Positions 15,793-25,464 of a stretch of DNA of 64,000 nucleotides are shown piece after piece. Source of the DNA: Fibrobacter sp. UWR2 (GTDB lineage Bacteria > Fibrobacterota > Fibrobacteria > Fibrobacterales > Fibrobacteraceae); contig NZ_MWQE01000002.1 in the NCBI RefSeq assembly GCF_002210285.1, forward strand, positions 124,001 through 188,000, written 5' to 3'. Within the stretch, counting starts at the first letter, position 1; each line of letters begins with the position of its first letter. The notes below the pieces were generated by a model. That model had not been told where the DNA came from, did not search any database, and saw only the letters and a program-made list of their open reading frames with translations. Made by a program: the position numbers and the translations under genes.

Positions 15793-16632
15793 TTAGAAAA
15801 TACAATCAAGAATCTCTTTGCAAGATTCAATTGTCGCTTCAAATGGAACATCTTTTGCAAACGAAGTTTTTTTTGCATAGTTCTTCCATCGAGTTTGAAG
15901 AATGTCGCTCTTTGAAATTTCTTCTAGAAGCAAAAGAGCTTCTTCTTTTTTAAAAGGCGTTTTGCGGTATTGGCAAGTTGTTTCAAAAGATTTCTTCAAG
16001 TCAGGAATATTGATGTTATTCCTTTGCAATTGATTGATGATATAGATGTCGTAATAATCTTTGCAGCGGCTATTGAGCAGGCCTCGGAAAAGAATGGTTT
16101 GAAGTTTTTCAGCAACAACCGTTTCTAGGTTGTAGGCTCGGAACGCAATGGTTTCATGGCTGAAGAGGCTTTGGTAAGAGTATTCGATATCTTTTGGTGT
16201 AATTGGATCGCCCGTGGCAACATCGACATGGAAACTTTGTCTGACATTCTCTAGGCGTCCCGTCAAAAGGATGGAAAATCCGCCGTAGGCGTCTTCATCA
16301 CGTATTGGAGAAATATCACTTATTTCAAAAGAGATAGAATCGTCTGCATCGATTGCGATGATGTCAGTGAAAATTTTCCTCAATCTATTCTCGTCCATAG
16401 TTTCCCTTCTCAAAAGGAAATCAATGTCGGCGGTGTAGCGGTTCTTTACGCCGAGCAATGTAGCGAGATAGAAACCGCCCTTGAAAACAAACTTGTTGGC
16501 GTATGTTGACTTGGCCAATCTTGAAATGAATGCATCAAAGAAGAACGATACTAGCAAGACGTTGGCGTGAACGTTCATTTCTTTGGAGAGGTTGTTGATT
16601 CTCGCTTGCAGGGAATTCTTATTAATCTTCAT
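15793..16632 (-). CDS. AbiEii/AbiGii-type nucleotidyltransferase toxin
   Basis: 279 residues. Nucleotidyltransferase fold of the AbiEii family: KFVFKGGFYLATLL (the GG/S motif), YTADIDFLLRR with the two catalytic Asp, then ISFEISDISPI and the helical C-terminal half (ETVVAEKLQTILFRGLLNSR, CKDYYDIYII). Related toxins transfer nucleotides to tRNA ends or other targets and stop growth during phage infection. It overlaps the AbiEi gene by 11 bp. Sits at the left edge of the defence island. Confidence 0.86.
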   Translation of the reverse strand: MKINKNSLQARINNLSKEMNVHANVLLVSFFFDAFISRLAKSTYANKFVFKGGFYLATLLGVKNRYTADIDFLLRRETMDENRLRKIFTDIIAIDADDSISFEISDISPIRDEDAYGGFSILLTGRLENVRQSFHVDVATGDPITPKDIEYSYQSLFSHETIAFRAYNLETVVAEKLQTILFRGLLNSRCKDYYDIYIINQLQRNNINIPDLKKSFETTCQYRKTPFKKEEALLLLEEISKSDILQTRWKNYAKKTSFAKDVPFEATIESCKEILDCIF

Positions 16633-17230
16633 TCAGTACCACCGTCATAAGTTCCGCCACTTTGTTCTCTATTTTCAATATTTGGGCGTAATGGAGTAGG
16701 TTGCGGGTATTCTTGTCTTTTGATTTTGCGTAAAGCCTGAGCGCTTTGCCGTAAATTTCTGCATCGATCTTTCGGCTGTTCTTGATGATGTCGCAAAGCG
16801 TTCGTTCCGTATCGTAGCATTCCACCAGATGTCCAAGCGAAGTCTTGATTTTGCAAATTCCAAGCCTGTAGGTTTCATCGCGAGAATCTGTGTGGATTGC
16901 GACGGAAGGGTTCGGAGAAAATGGCCTATAATTCTTGGGCCCGGTTACCTCGAAATAATCGGGTAGGCGGTCTGTTAGCCCATGCAAGAATAGTGCGGAA
17001 ACGTGTGAAAAGATGAATCTGGGATACTTGTATTGAAAAACAAGGTAATCGTCCCTGATCCATTGCTCCTGGGCGTAAAAACCCTTATCTATCTTGACAA
17101 GGCCCTGCTTTCGCACGAAATCGGTCAAGAACCACGAAGGAATCTTGTGGGTGTCGACTTGCTTTCGCGTGATGTAGCCGCTGTTCGCGTTCAGCATTTT
17201 TTCCAGTTTCTTCTCGTTTGTTTCTTGCAT
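16622..17230 (-). CDS. AbiEi-type antitoxin/repressor
   Basis: 202 residues. The N-terminal winged helix (NSGYITRKQVDTHKIPSWFL, then LVKIDKGFYA) and the following AbiEi domain (YDTERTLCDIIKNSRKIDAE) match the AbiEi_4 antitoxin group, which represses its own promoter and blocks the toxin without a tight complex (type IV). It is first of the two genes. The promoter TATATT lies 9 nt upstream of the ATG on the minus strand. Confidence 0.86.
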   Translation of the reverse strand: MQETNEKKLEKMLNANSGYITRKQVDTHKIPSWFLTDFVRKQGLVKIDKGFYAQEQWIRDDYLVFQYKYPRFIFSHVSALFLHGLTDRLPDYFEVTGPKNYRPFSPNPSVAIHTDSRDETYRLGICKIKTSLGHLVECYDTERTLCDIIKNSRKIDAEIYGKALRLYAKSKDKNTRNLLHYAQILKIENKVAELMTVVLNED

Positions 17231-17281
17231 TTTAAACCAAATATATAATAAAATGGTTGAAAAAGCAAGTTTTTATTTCTT

Positions 17282-17434
17282 TTACCCGCTACAGAACATT
17301 AAAGACGCCAAAATCCCCACGAAAATCAGAAACGGCAGCACTTTCAACAGCAAGGTAATGGCGCAGGCATCCCCTGCGTCGCCAGCCCCGAAAAGGGCCA
17401 AAATCCCCAATACTATAAGGAATGTCGTCAGCAT
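17282..17434 (-). CDS. small membrane protein, 50 residues
   Basis: Too short for a usual ORF cutoff. ATG at 17434 has GCGAGG 5 bp upstream. The protein is almost wholly hydrophobic with two membrane-spanning stretches, MLTTFLIVLGILALFGAG and TLLLKVLPFLIFVGILASLM, and ends CSG. No family is recognised. It contains the right-hand copy of the 19-bp repeat that brackets the AbiE genes. It could be a genuine small protein or a chance hydrophobic frame. Confidence 0.4.
   Translation of the reverse strand: MLTTFLIVLGILALFGAGDAGDACAITLLLKVLPFLIFVGILASLMFCSG
17375..17393. repeat. 19-bp direct repeat, right of AbiE pair
   Basis: Exact second copy of the element at 15772-15790. It lies inside the 50-residue ORF at 17282-17434. 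Confidence 0.6.
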
Positions 17435-17566
17435 AGAACCTCGCGAAAAAAGCAATTTTAGCCAAAATTCGCCTTTTTTCGTTAATTGTGCTCATTTTAC
17501 CCCCTTTTTAAGGCTAAGACATTCTTTGTCATGTACTTTTATTTAAATTAAAAGCACATAGGGTTT

Positions 17567-17690
17567 TTACTCTTGTTCCTGTAATCGAAATCGCCAAAAT
17601 TTCAAATCCAATAGGAACAGGGTGAACGCTCGCGCACATTTGTGCGCGAGCTGTTTGCACTTGTCATTGGAAAGGCTTTGGCGAGCCTCG
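17567..17690. ncRNA. conserved structured element, copy A (possible ncRNA)
   Basis: A stretch starting CTCTTGTTC, with a GTTCCT/AGGAAC pairing, then GTGAACGCTCGCGCA and the perfect hairpin CTCGCGCA-cattt-GTGCGCGAG. It shares order and words (CTCTTGTTC, GAAATC, AATTTC, GAACGCTC.CGCA, GTTTGC) with 36788-36895. Both copies precede accessory genes. Strand and nature are unknown; a minus-strand peptide frame is also partly shared. The rest of the gap to 17911 holds a CGAGGTT/AACCTCG hairpin near 17815 and the promoter of the methylase operon. Confidence 0.4.
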
Positions 17691-17911
17691 ATTACGACAT
17701 GCAGATGGCTCGCGCTTTTCTTTTTCCAAAAAATCGCGAAATCTGCTATCGGCACTAGAGTGAAATCTAGTCGAGGTTTTATTGATTGGGCCGACGTTTG
17801 TATTGCGATATCAGGTCGAGGTTTGTCTAACCTCGCGTTTAGGTTCGTTTATGCATAAATTCTTCGGTCTCCGTTCCCACAACATTTTCTATTACGCATA
17901 TTGGAGTTCTC

Positions 17912-19948
17912 ATGGCAAAACGTTCCCCAGAACAAGAAACGGCTGAAGAAATCGTTCTAAACGAAGACCAGCTTATTTGCATCTTGACCAATAAAATTGT
18001 CAAGGCGACCGAAAAAGAACGGAACTTGCAATATATGATTCAGATGATGTCAGAAGAATATGGCTTTGACATGTCTGACTTGCAAAGGGACTTCCAGATA
18101 GCGTTTGAAAACGACGAAGGCAAGAAACGCCGTGTCAAAATAGACTTGGCGGTCTTTGAAAACGGTCGTGAGCATGATCAGGCAAATTTGATTCGTGCAG
18201 TTGTTGTTGCAAAAGATTCTAAGGTGAAAACAAATGACGCCAAGGCAGGCGTGCATATTGTTCTGGATGATGTACTTTCCTATACGAATTGTGACTTTGG
18301 GTGCTGGACGAATGGCGAGGATTTGGCGTTTGTCTCGAAGGCCGAGGATGCTTTCGGTCAAGTTGAAATTGAGGACATTTCCGATTTCCCGGCAGCTGGT
18401 CAAACTTTGGAAGATTTGGAAAAGGCGGGTGACCACGCGATGCCGCGAAAACCCGCCAACGAATCTTTAGTGAAGGCTTTCAAGCGTTGCCACGATTACA
18501 TCTATGGTAACGAAGGAATGAAGAAGACTGCTTTCTGGGAATTGCTGAATTTGATATTCTGCAAACTCTATGATGAAAAGAGACGCTTTACAGATGCTCG
18601 TGAAGGGAAATCTTATCGTCGCCAATTTTGGGTGGGTGTCAAGGAACAGAATACGCCTGAAGGTCAGAAGGCTGTTGCCGATAGAATTAAGGGGATATTC
18701 CGCAAATTGAAAGAAGATGGCTTGTATAGCGATGTCTTTGATGGAAACGAGTCTATCAACTTGTCTGATCGTGGCTTGGCCTTTGTTGCGGCGGAACTTT
18801 CCAAGTATTCTTTTTTGGACGCTACTGTTGATGTGAAGGGAACTGCTTACGAAACCATCGTTTCGAATACATTAAAGCAGGAAGCGGGACAGTTCTTTAC
18901 TCCAAGAAACATCATCAAGTGCATGGTGGAAATGTTGGACCCTGACGAAAATACTCGCGTTCTTGACCCTGCATGCGGTTCTGGAGGGTTTATTGTGATG
19001 GTGTTAGACCATGTTCGCCACAAAATTGCGAAAAACATTTGGCCGGAATTAGATGATGTTCGCTTGGAAGCGAAATGCAATTCGGAAAAGGTTGAAGAGA
19101 AAGTTCGCGAATATGCGCAGAACATGATTTTCGGTTTCGACTTTGACCCCGATTTGAAGAAAGCGGCAAGGATGAACATGGTGATGGCTGGCGATGGTCA
19201 CGCCAATGTGTTCAATATTAATTCTCTTGACTATCCGAAAGGTTCAAAACCCGATGTTCCTAAGGTTGCAGAAAAAGTTAACGAAAGTATTGCTGTAAGT
19301 AAGGATAAAAAGTTCAAGTTTGAAACGGCTGACGATAACGCTCAGGGTAAATTCGATATGATTTTCACAAATCCGCCTTTTGGTTCAAAGGTGGAAGTTG
19401 ATAAGGAAATAGCGGATCGCTATTACTTAGGCCGTGAATTGGGGAGTAACGCTCCCGAAGTTCTTTTTATCGAAGCTTGTTATAATTTCTTGAAACCGGG
19501 TGGAAAGATGGCGATTGTCTTGCCGGATGGCATTCTTGGCAATCCGAATATGGAAGAAACGCGAATTTGGATTTTGAAGCATTTCAAGTTGTTAGCGTCT
19601 GTAGATTTGCCGGTGGAGACATTCTTGCCGCAGGTCGGTGTGCAGGCTTCGCTGTTGTTCTTGCAAAAGAAAACTGCCAAGGAACAATTGATTCCTATCG
19701 ATGATGAAGATTACGATGTGTTTATGGCAATTGTGGAACATGTCGGCAAGGACCGTCGCGGTGTTCCTATTTACAAGAGGGATGATGACGGAGCAGAACT
19801 GCTTTTTGACAATGTAAAGAAATGGCTGACTCGCGACGAACGCGGTCGAGAAGTAGTCCGTGAGCGTAAGGAAAGAATCAAAAAAATTGATGACGACCTT
19901 CCTGAAGTTGTAAATGCGTATGCAAAATTTAAGGAAGCGCATAAATGA
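17912..19948 (+). CDS. N6-adenine DNA methyltransferase, HsdM-like (MADS MAD2-like)
   Basis: 678 residues. An N-terminal type I-like helical/PDDEXK-like region (about 1-170) precedes the HsdM core. AdoMet motif I is DPACGSGGF at residues 352-360 and the catalytic motif IV NPPFG is at 487-491. QEAGQFFTPRNIIKCMVEML, the usual type I lead-in, is also present. It methylates adenine in sites chosen by the S subunit next door, whose start overlaps its stop (ATGA). First gene of the seven-gene defence set; no HsdR is present. From memory, the arrangement matches methylation-associated defence systems. Confidence 0.88.
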   Translation: MAKRSPEQETAEEIVLNEDQLICILTNKIVKATEKERNLQYMIQMMSEEYGFDMSDLQRDFQIAFENDEGKKRRVKIDLAVFENGREHDQANLIRAVVVAKDSKVKTNDAKAGVHIVLDDVLSYTNCDFGCWTNGEDLAFVSKAEDAFGQVEIEDISDFPAAGQTLEDLEKAGDHAMPRKPANESLVKAFKRCHDYIYGNEGMKKTAFWELLNLIFCKLYDEKRRFTDAREGKSYRRQFWVGVKEQNTPEGQKAVADRIKGIFRKLKEDGLYSDVFDGNESINLSDRGLAFVAAELSKYSFLDATVDVKGTAYETIVSNTLKQEAGQFFTPRNIIKCMVEMLDPDENTRVLDPACGSGGFIVMVLDHVRHKIAKNIWPELDDVRLEAKCNSEKVEEKVREYAQNMIFGFDFDPDLKKAARMNMVMAGDGHANVFNINSLDYPKGSKPDVPKVAEKVNESIAVSKDKKFKFETADDNAQGKFDMIFTNPPFGSKVEVDKEIADRYYLGRELGSNAPEVLFIEACYNFLKPGGKMAIVLPDGILGNPNMEETRIWILKHFKLLASVDLPVETFLPQVGVQASLLFLQKKTAKEQLIPIDDEDYDVFMAIVEHVGKDRRGVPIYKRDDDGAELLFDNVKKWLTRDERGREVVRERKERIKKIDDDLPEVVNAYAKFKEAHK

Positions 19949-21306
19949 AAATTTCCAAGATAAAAACACGAGTATTCAAATCGAATGGCTTTCGTATCGA
20001 TGCCTCTTTCCATTTGAGTGATGGTGTTGTTGTTCGCAGAAAGATTGCTGCTTCGCCATATAAAATTATGAAAGTTGGCGATGCTGCTAACCAAATATTC
20101 TACGGCAATAGAGCGAAACGTGTATATGTCCAAAAACGTGAAAATGGGATTCCGTTTTTGAGTAGTTCTGATATTTTACAGGCCGATCTTGAAAATGTCA
20201 AACTAGCGTCAAAGAAATACACTCCGTGTATTGAACAGATGCGACTGCAAGAAGGGTGGATTCTGATATCTCGTTCTGGAACTATAGGTAATACGGCCTG
20301 GGCTACTAAGCAACATGCTCAGAAGCTAGCTTCTGAGCATGTTATTAGGATAGATCCTAATAACATCCTCAGGGCGGGTTTTGTCTATGCGTATCTATCG
20401 AGTTCTTATGGACATTCCTTGTTGACGCAGGGAACCTTTGGTGCGGTTATTCAGCATATAGAGCCTGATTTTGTTGCATCTTTGCCTATACCACAGTTTC
20501 CTGCAAAGTTTCAAGAAAAAGTAGATAATTTAATTAAGGAAAGTGCCCGTCTCCGCGAAGAAGCGAATAGATTCTTAAACGAGGCTGTATCTGAATTTGA
20601 AAAGTGCTTAAATCCTGAATGTTATAAGAGAGAATTTTGCACATCTACTGTTTCTACAAAGCAGATCTTGAAAAAATTTAATCGATTAGATTCACATTAT
20701 CAAATTGCACAAAAGGAATTTGTTAAAAGACGTAAAAGAGGTCTGAGATACGAAAAAATAGGCCCGAAGGCTGAAAAAATATTTGTAGGCAATCGGGGAA
20801 AAAGACTTTATTCTAAAGAGGGGGTTCCTTTTTTGTCTTCGTCTGATATGATGTTGTTTAACGCTTTGCGTTACTCCAAAAATATTAGCGTAAATACCCC
20901 TTCACTAAAAATGATGCAAGTTCATAAGAATGAAATATTAATTTCTCGATCTGGAACCGTTGGAAATAGTGTTTTAATTGGTGATTTGTTAAATAAGAAG
21001 GCCGTTTCAGAACATGCATTGCGATTGCTGCTAGATGAACAAAAGATAAAACCATCGTATGTTTTTGCTTATTTGAATACTGAAGAAGGTCGAGAATTGT
21101 TGCAATCTCTTGCTTATGGTTCGGTAATCGTTACTTTGGGTGAAGATTTTGTTGCTGATATTGATTTGCCCATTTTAGATGAACAAATTCAAAGAAAAAT
21201 TATCCAAAAAATTAACGAATATGTTTGGGCTAGTGATTCTGCAGCTGAAAAAGAATCTTTGGCTATTTCTCTAGTTGAAAAAGAAATTGATGGTTGGAAA
21301 GTATAA
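19945..21306 (+). CDS. type I-like specificity subunit HsdS (MADS MAD5-like)
   Basis: 453 residues. Two target-recognition domains, each starting with a related module: GNRAKRVYVQKRENGIPFLS then SSSDIL, and GNRGKRLYSKEGVPFLSSSD. Each carries LISRSGT(I/V)GN and ends in a coiled-coil spacer (VDNLIKESARLREEANRFLN; KIINEYVWASDSAAEKE). So it would read a two-part sequence. The likeness of the two halves suggests an internal duplication. Starts inside the methylase stop and is followed 23 bp later by the kinase gene. Confidence 0.87.
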   Translation: MKISKIKTRVFKSNGFRIDASFHLSDGVVVRRKIAASPYKIMKVGDAANQIFYGNRAKRVYVQKRENGIPFLSSSDILQADLENVKLASKKYTPCIEQMRLQEGWILISRSGTIGNTAWATKQHAQKLASEHVIRIDPNNILRAGFVYAYLSSSYGHSLLTQGTFGAVIQHIEPDFVASLPIPQFPAKFQEKVDNLIKESARLREEANRFLNEAVSEFEKCLNPECYKREFCTSTVSTKQILKKFNRLDSHYQIAQKEFVKRRKRGLRYEKIGPKAEKIFVGNRGKRLYSKEGVPFLSSSDMMLFNALRYSKNISVNTPSLKMMQVHKNEILISRSGTVGNSVLIGDLLNKKAVSEHALRLLLDEQKIKPSYVFAYLNTEEGRELLQSLAYGSVIVTLGEDFVADIDLPILDEQIQRKIIQKINEYVWASDSAAEKESLAISLVEKEIDGWKV

Positions 21307-21329
21307 CTTCTGTTAGAAAAGGTTTTTAT

Positions 21330-24300
21330 ATGGCTCAAGTAAAATTCCCTGTTCATAGCGATGGTTTTGTCAATGCAGGCGAAAAACGCCTAATTGATTA
21401 TTTGCAGAACAATCTTCCTGCCGATTATTGGATTGTTCCTAACGGAGAATATGCCAATAAAAATCCACAGGGTCTTGTGGCTAGCAGCGAATACGACTGC
21501 ATCGTTGTTGCTCCTCATGCCATTTACCATATTGAAAATAAGGATTGGGGTGGCAATCTTCAAGGTGATGATTATGCGTGGTTTGTAAATGGGGCCGAAC
21601 GAAAAAATCCGTTTGTGGCTGCAGAACGTAAAACACGCATCTTGGCTTCTATGTTAAGGTCTCATAACCATTTGTGGGGCGGGGCCTTCGTACAGACTGC
21701 GGTAACGCTGAGTTTTCCGGGCCAGTCAAAAACAGGTATTGACCATTACAGCAAATCGTATGACCAGATTTTTTTGCTAGAAAAACCGCTTATTGATTTT
21801 ATTAAAGATAACGCAAAAGTCCGTAAGGCTCCAGATGCTATAAAAGCATATCAGAAAGACATTGTCGATTTTTTAACTGGTAGTGCATCGGTTGCACAAT
21901 ATCGTCGAAGAAGAAAAGTCCTTCTGGACTATCAAATCATCGAGGTTTTGCAAGAGACAGATTCGTTTACGGAATACTTGTGTAAGGCAAAGTTCTTTGC
22001 AGATAGAAAGTATAAAATTAGAGAGTATCCGCTGGATTACGCGGAAAAGTCCAAACAAGAACTTGATACTATTCGCAGAAAGGCCGAAAATGCCAAGTAT
22101 GTTCATGAAAAACTTGGTTTCCGCGGAAACATTATTCCGTGTGAAAGTATTCTAAGCGAAGACGGTTGTTTTTATTATGAAAAAAGCCTGTACATGGAAG
22201 AATCTACGTTACGGGCTCATATAAAAAAGAAGACTTTGACCGACTTGGAAAAAATCCAGATTGTTCTCGATATTGCAAACGCCCTAAAAGAAGCGCATTC
22301 TGAAGGAATTTACCATCGTGATGTTTGCCCAGAGAATATCTATGTAACAAACTCTGGGGCAGCCCTTGCGAATTTCAGACTTTCGTGGTTTACCGAACAT
22401 CAGACAATGGGTTACACTGTCGCAACCGAACTTGTGCCGACGAAAGATTCTCCCTATGTTTCTCCTGAACAAGATGACAATGATGTCAGTGCATCTAGCG
22501 ACTTGTTCTCTTTAGGAGTAGTCTTTTACGAACTGATGACGGGTAAGTTGCCATTTAATGATTCACAGTCTTTCAGGGTGCATGGTGGAAAACTAGATGA
22601 ATCGCTGATGCCATCCAAGGTAATTTCTCAATTGCCACCATGGTTCGATGAACTGGTGCGAAAGACTGTTGTTGTTGATGTCAATAATCGTTTTGCCTCC
22701 GCTGAGGAAATGATTGAGTTTATCAACATCAACTTAAAGCCTGCTGCCCAGGAATCTATTCGCAAAAAACAGGCCGAGTCTCCCATTGCTAATCAAACGC
22801 AAAAGAAAATTGAGGATTTGAAACCCGGTGATCAGGTGACTCCGGAGATTGTCTTGTATGAACCGCTGGGGAAAGGTGGTTTTGGCCGTGTTTTTAAGGC
22901 AAAGCAGACGTTACAGAACAAATTTTACGCCATCAAAATTTTTGACAGAGATTCTTCTGCACAAGAAACGATAAATGAGTACCAGACACTCAATAAATTG
23001 TCTCACGATAATATCGTAAAGTTCATTTACAACGGAATAACCACTCAGGGTTTCTTCTATACGTTAATGGAACTACTTGAGGGCGACAACTTGAATAAGT
23101 TTGTCGAAGGTGATTTGAAGATGACCATGAACGAACTGTATAAAATGGTTTGTCAAATCCTTTACGCTCTCAAGTACATGCAGGAACAAAATCCGCCGAT
23201 GTACCATCGTGATGTCAAACCCAATAATATCATTTGGGATAAGTCCTCTCGATATGTGCTGATAGACTTTAACATATCATCCCAAATAGACGATAAGGCT
23301 TTTGCAGGAACATATCCTTATCTGGCTCCAGACTTGATTCAGGGGAGTTCTGTTATCAACTGGGATTGCTCTGCAGATACTTTTGCTCTTGGAGTATCAA
23401 TTTATCAGTTAATTGCTCATGCATATCCCTGGCAGGGAAAAAATAATCAGCCTATCGTTGGCGTAGAGCCTGCAGATATTGCGCAATATGCAGAAAGACT
23501 TTCTCCAGAATTTGCAGCATTTGTCATGCGTTCTATCAAGACTGACAAAGCGGAAAGATTTGCGAATGCCGCAGAAATGCTTGCCGCTCTTGAAAAAATT
23601 GGGCTGAACGGAATGCTTAAGGAAACGGAAAAAATAATCCGTTTAGATTCCGATGGCAAAAGAACCGATTATGTAGATTATCTTAATACCCTTTATAGCC
23701 AGAGTAGTCATGGCAATAGTGGTGTTGTCGCCAAATCAAAAACGACTAATAGTTTTGATGATTTGACCTATATCGAGACAAAGTTGGATAAACGCCTCAT
23801 TGACGATATCACGAACTTGAAATACAAACTGGTTGTAATTACCGGTAATGCAGGTGATGGTAAGACTGCATTTATCAAGCAAATAGAAAGCCGTAATGCT
23901 CCCGTGCAGGCTAAAACCGTCGGTAATGGCAGCACGTTCACCATCAATGGCGTGAAGTTTGAAACCAACTATGATGGCTCACAGGATGAAGATACAAAGC
24001 TGAACAATGATGTTTTGAATTCTTTCTTTGAGCCGTTCTTTGATTTGGATGATTATACCAAGGCTTCGGAAGGTCGCATTATTGCTATTAATGAAGGCAG
24101 GCTTGTAGATTTCCTCAGCCAACAACCAAGATTAAAGAAGTTTGAAACAAACATTGAGGAATTCTTCTTCAACGAAGGCCATGTAGAGTTGCTCCCCGGA
24201 TTAATTGTAATTAATCTCAATTTGAGGTCGATTACAGCAAGAGAAGGCGATTCTCAGAGTTTGTTGGGCCAGCAAATTCAAAAGATGGTTGCAAGCGAAT

Positions 24301-25463
24301 TGTGGACAAAATGCGAAGGTTGCCCTGTTGCAGAAAAATGCTTTATCAAGTATAATGCAGACACTTTCAGGGATAGTAGTGTTGGTCTTGAAGTGACGAA
24401 CCGTCTGGAATGGTTGCTACGCACAATAGTCTATAAACGCGAATTGCATGTGACAATGCGTGATTTACGTTCAATGATTGCTTATATGCTTACACGTGAT
24501 TATTCGTGTGAACAAGTGAAAAAGCTTATCGATATTGTGCAAACGGAAGGATTGCGGAGCTATTATTGGCAATACTATTATTTCAATATTACAGCACCGG
24601 CAATAAAGCCGAATGTCGCCTCCTTTGATTTACCGACATTGGATTCTAATGACCGTTTAATTCGCATGCTGCGAGAAACGGATATTGCCGAAGTGGCTTG
24701 GCCTGCAGTTGACCGCGATTTGTATTATAAGGAGAAAACTTCGGAAAATTACTTACTGTTTAGTGATAGGAAACAGAACCTCATTGATGACTTTAATGCG
24801 GTAGGGATGAAACCGATTTGGCAAATGGATGATGAAAATGAACGTAATGAAATTGAATGCGTACAGAAGGTTTTTGTTCGACATCAATATTTTGAAGGCA
24901 ACCTCAAATTCAAACGTCGCTTGCCGTATCGCTACATTACAGATTTTTACGAATCTCTACGTGATGAAAGTGCTGACAAGTTGGCTGAATCTAAACTGAA
25001 TTTGGCAAAGGCTATTTCCATTAGCGAAGGTTGCGAAAATGCGGAATTGTCAAAGGCTCATCTTCTTTTGGCCAGCTCGCAGTCGAATGATCCGATATCA
25101 AAAAGTTATCGAAGATTCCCGATTGATGAATTTGAATTGTATGTGAATAAAACAGACCATTTGACACAATATGTTGAATATGAAAGTGACAGTTTTATTT
25201 TTAGGCATAAAGCTGAGAAACATATTCAATTGACGGTTTCACTTGATTTGTACGAAATGCTCAAGTTTATCCAGAATGGTTTTAGCCCGTCTGTAAACGA
25301 CTTGCAAGGGCGATTTATTGAATTGCAGGTGTTCAAGAATCTGTTGCAGAGTAAGACTTACAAGGAAATTATTGTCACCAAGAATAATCAGAAGTTTACC
25401 ATTATTCGTCTTGACGAGAATAAACATATTGTGTTCGAATCCTTAAAGCAGGAGAATAACTAG
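21330..25463 (+). CDS. NERD nuclease - pseudokinase - Ser/Thr kinase - P-loop ATPase protein (MADS MAD6-like)
   Basis: 1377 residues from ATG 21330 (AAAGG upstream). Domains: NERD nuclease-like, about 10-190, with Glu-x-Lys in YHIENKDWGG (near 68); kinase-like 1, about 250-465, with YHRDVCPENI near 328 but ANFRLS where DFG belongs; kinase 2, about 505-760, with GKGGFGRVF near 513, YAIKIF, YHRDVKPNNI near 625, and IDFNIS; then a P-loop ATPase with GNAGDGKTAF near 838 and CEGCPVAEKC near 996, DptF-like. The order recalls PglW of BREX-2 plus an ATPase. Likely sensor or signalling part of the defence system. Confidence 0.82.
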   Translation: MAQVKFPVHSDGFVNAGEKRLIDYLQNNLPADYWIVPNGEYANKNPQGLVASSEYDCIVVAPHAIYHIENKDWGGNLQGDDYAWFVNGAERKNPFVAAERKTRILASMLRSHNHLWGGAFVQTAVTLSFPGQSKTGIDHYSKSYDQIFLLEKPLIDFIKDNAKVRKAPDAIKAYQKDIVDFLTGSASVAQYRRRRKVLLDYQIIEVLQETDSFTEYLCKAKFFADRKYKIREYPLDYAEKSKQELDTIRRKAENAKYVHEKLGFRGNIIPCESILSEDGCFYYEKSLYMEESTLRAHIKKKTLTDLEKIQIVLDIANALKEAHSEGIYHRDVCPENIYVTNSGAALANFRLSWFTEHQTMGYTVATELVPTKDSPYVSPEQDDNDVSASSDLFSLGVVFYELMTGKLPFNDSQSFRVHGGKLDESLMPSKVISQLPPWFDELVRKTVVVDVNNRFASAEEMIEFININLKPAAQESIRKKQAESPIANQTQKKIEDLKPGDQVTPEIVLYEPLGKGGFGRVFKAKQTLQNKFYAIKIFDRDSSAQETINEYQTLNKLSHDNIVKFIYNGITTQGFFYTLMELLEGDNLNKFVEGDLKMTMNELYKMVCQILYALKYMQEQNPPMYHRDVKPNNIIWDKSSRYVLIDFNISSQIDDKAFAGTYPYLAPDLIQGSSVINWDCSADTFALGVSIYQLIAHAYPWQGKNNQPIVGVEPADIAQYAERLSPEFAAFVMRSIKTDKAERFANAAEMLAALEKIGLNGMLKETEKIIRLDSDGKRTDYVDYLNTLYSQSSHGNSGVVAKSKTTNSFDDLTYIETKLDKRLIDDITNLKYKLVVITGNAGDGKTAFIKQIESRNAPVQAKTVGNGSTFTINGVKFETNYDGSQDEDTKLNNDVLNSFFEPFFDLDDYTKASEGRIIAINEGRLVDFLSQQPRLKKFETNIEEFFFNEGHVELLPGLIVINLNLRSITAREGDSQSLLGQQIQKMVASELWTKCEGCPVAEKCFIKYNADTFRDSSVGLEVTNRLEWLLRTIVYKRELHVTMRDLRSMIAYMLTRDYSCEQVKKLIDIVQTEGLRSYYWQYYYFNITAPAIKPNVASFDLPTLDSNDRLIRMLRETDIAEVAWPAVDRDLYYKEKTSENYLLFSDRKQNLIDDFNAVGMKPIWQMDDENERNEIECVQKVFVRHQYFEGNLKFKRRLPYRYITDFYESLRDESADKLAESKLNLAKAISISEGCENAELSKAHLLLASSQSNDPISKSYRRFPIDEFELYVNKTDHLTQYVEYESDSFIFRHKAEKHIQLTVSLDLYEMLKFIQNGFSPSVNDLQGRFIELQVFKNLLQSKTYKEIIVTKNNQKFTIIRLDENKHIVFESLKQENN

Positions 25464-25464
25464 T

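Noticed and set aside
17253-17911. Plus-strand ORFs in the gap before the methylase
   Set aside because: Low complexity, no ribosome sites, and they cross hairpins; treated as non-coding.
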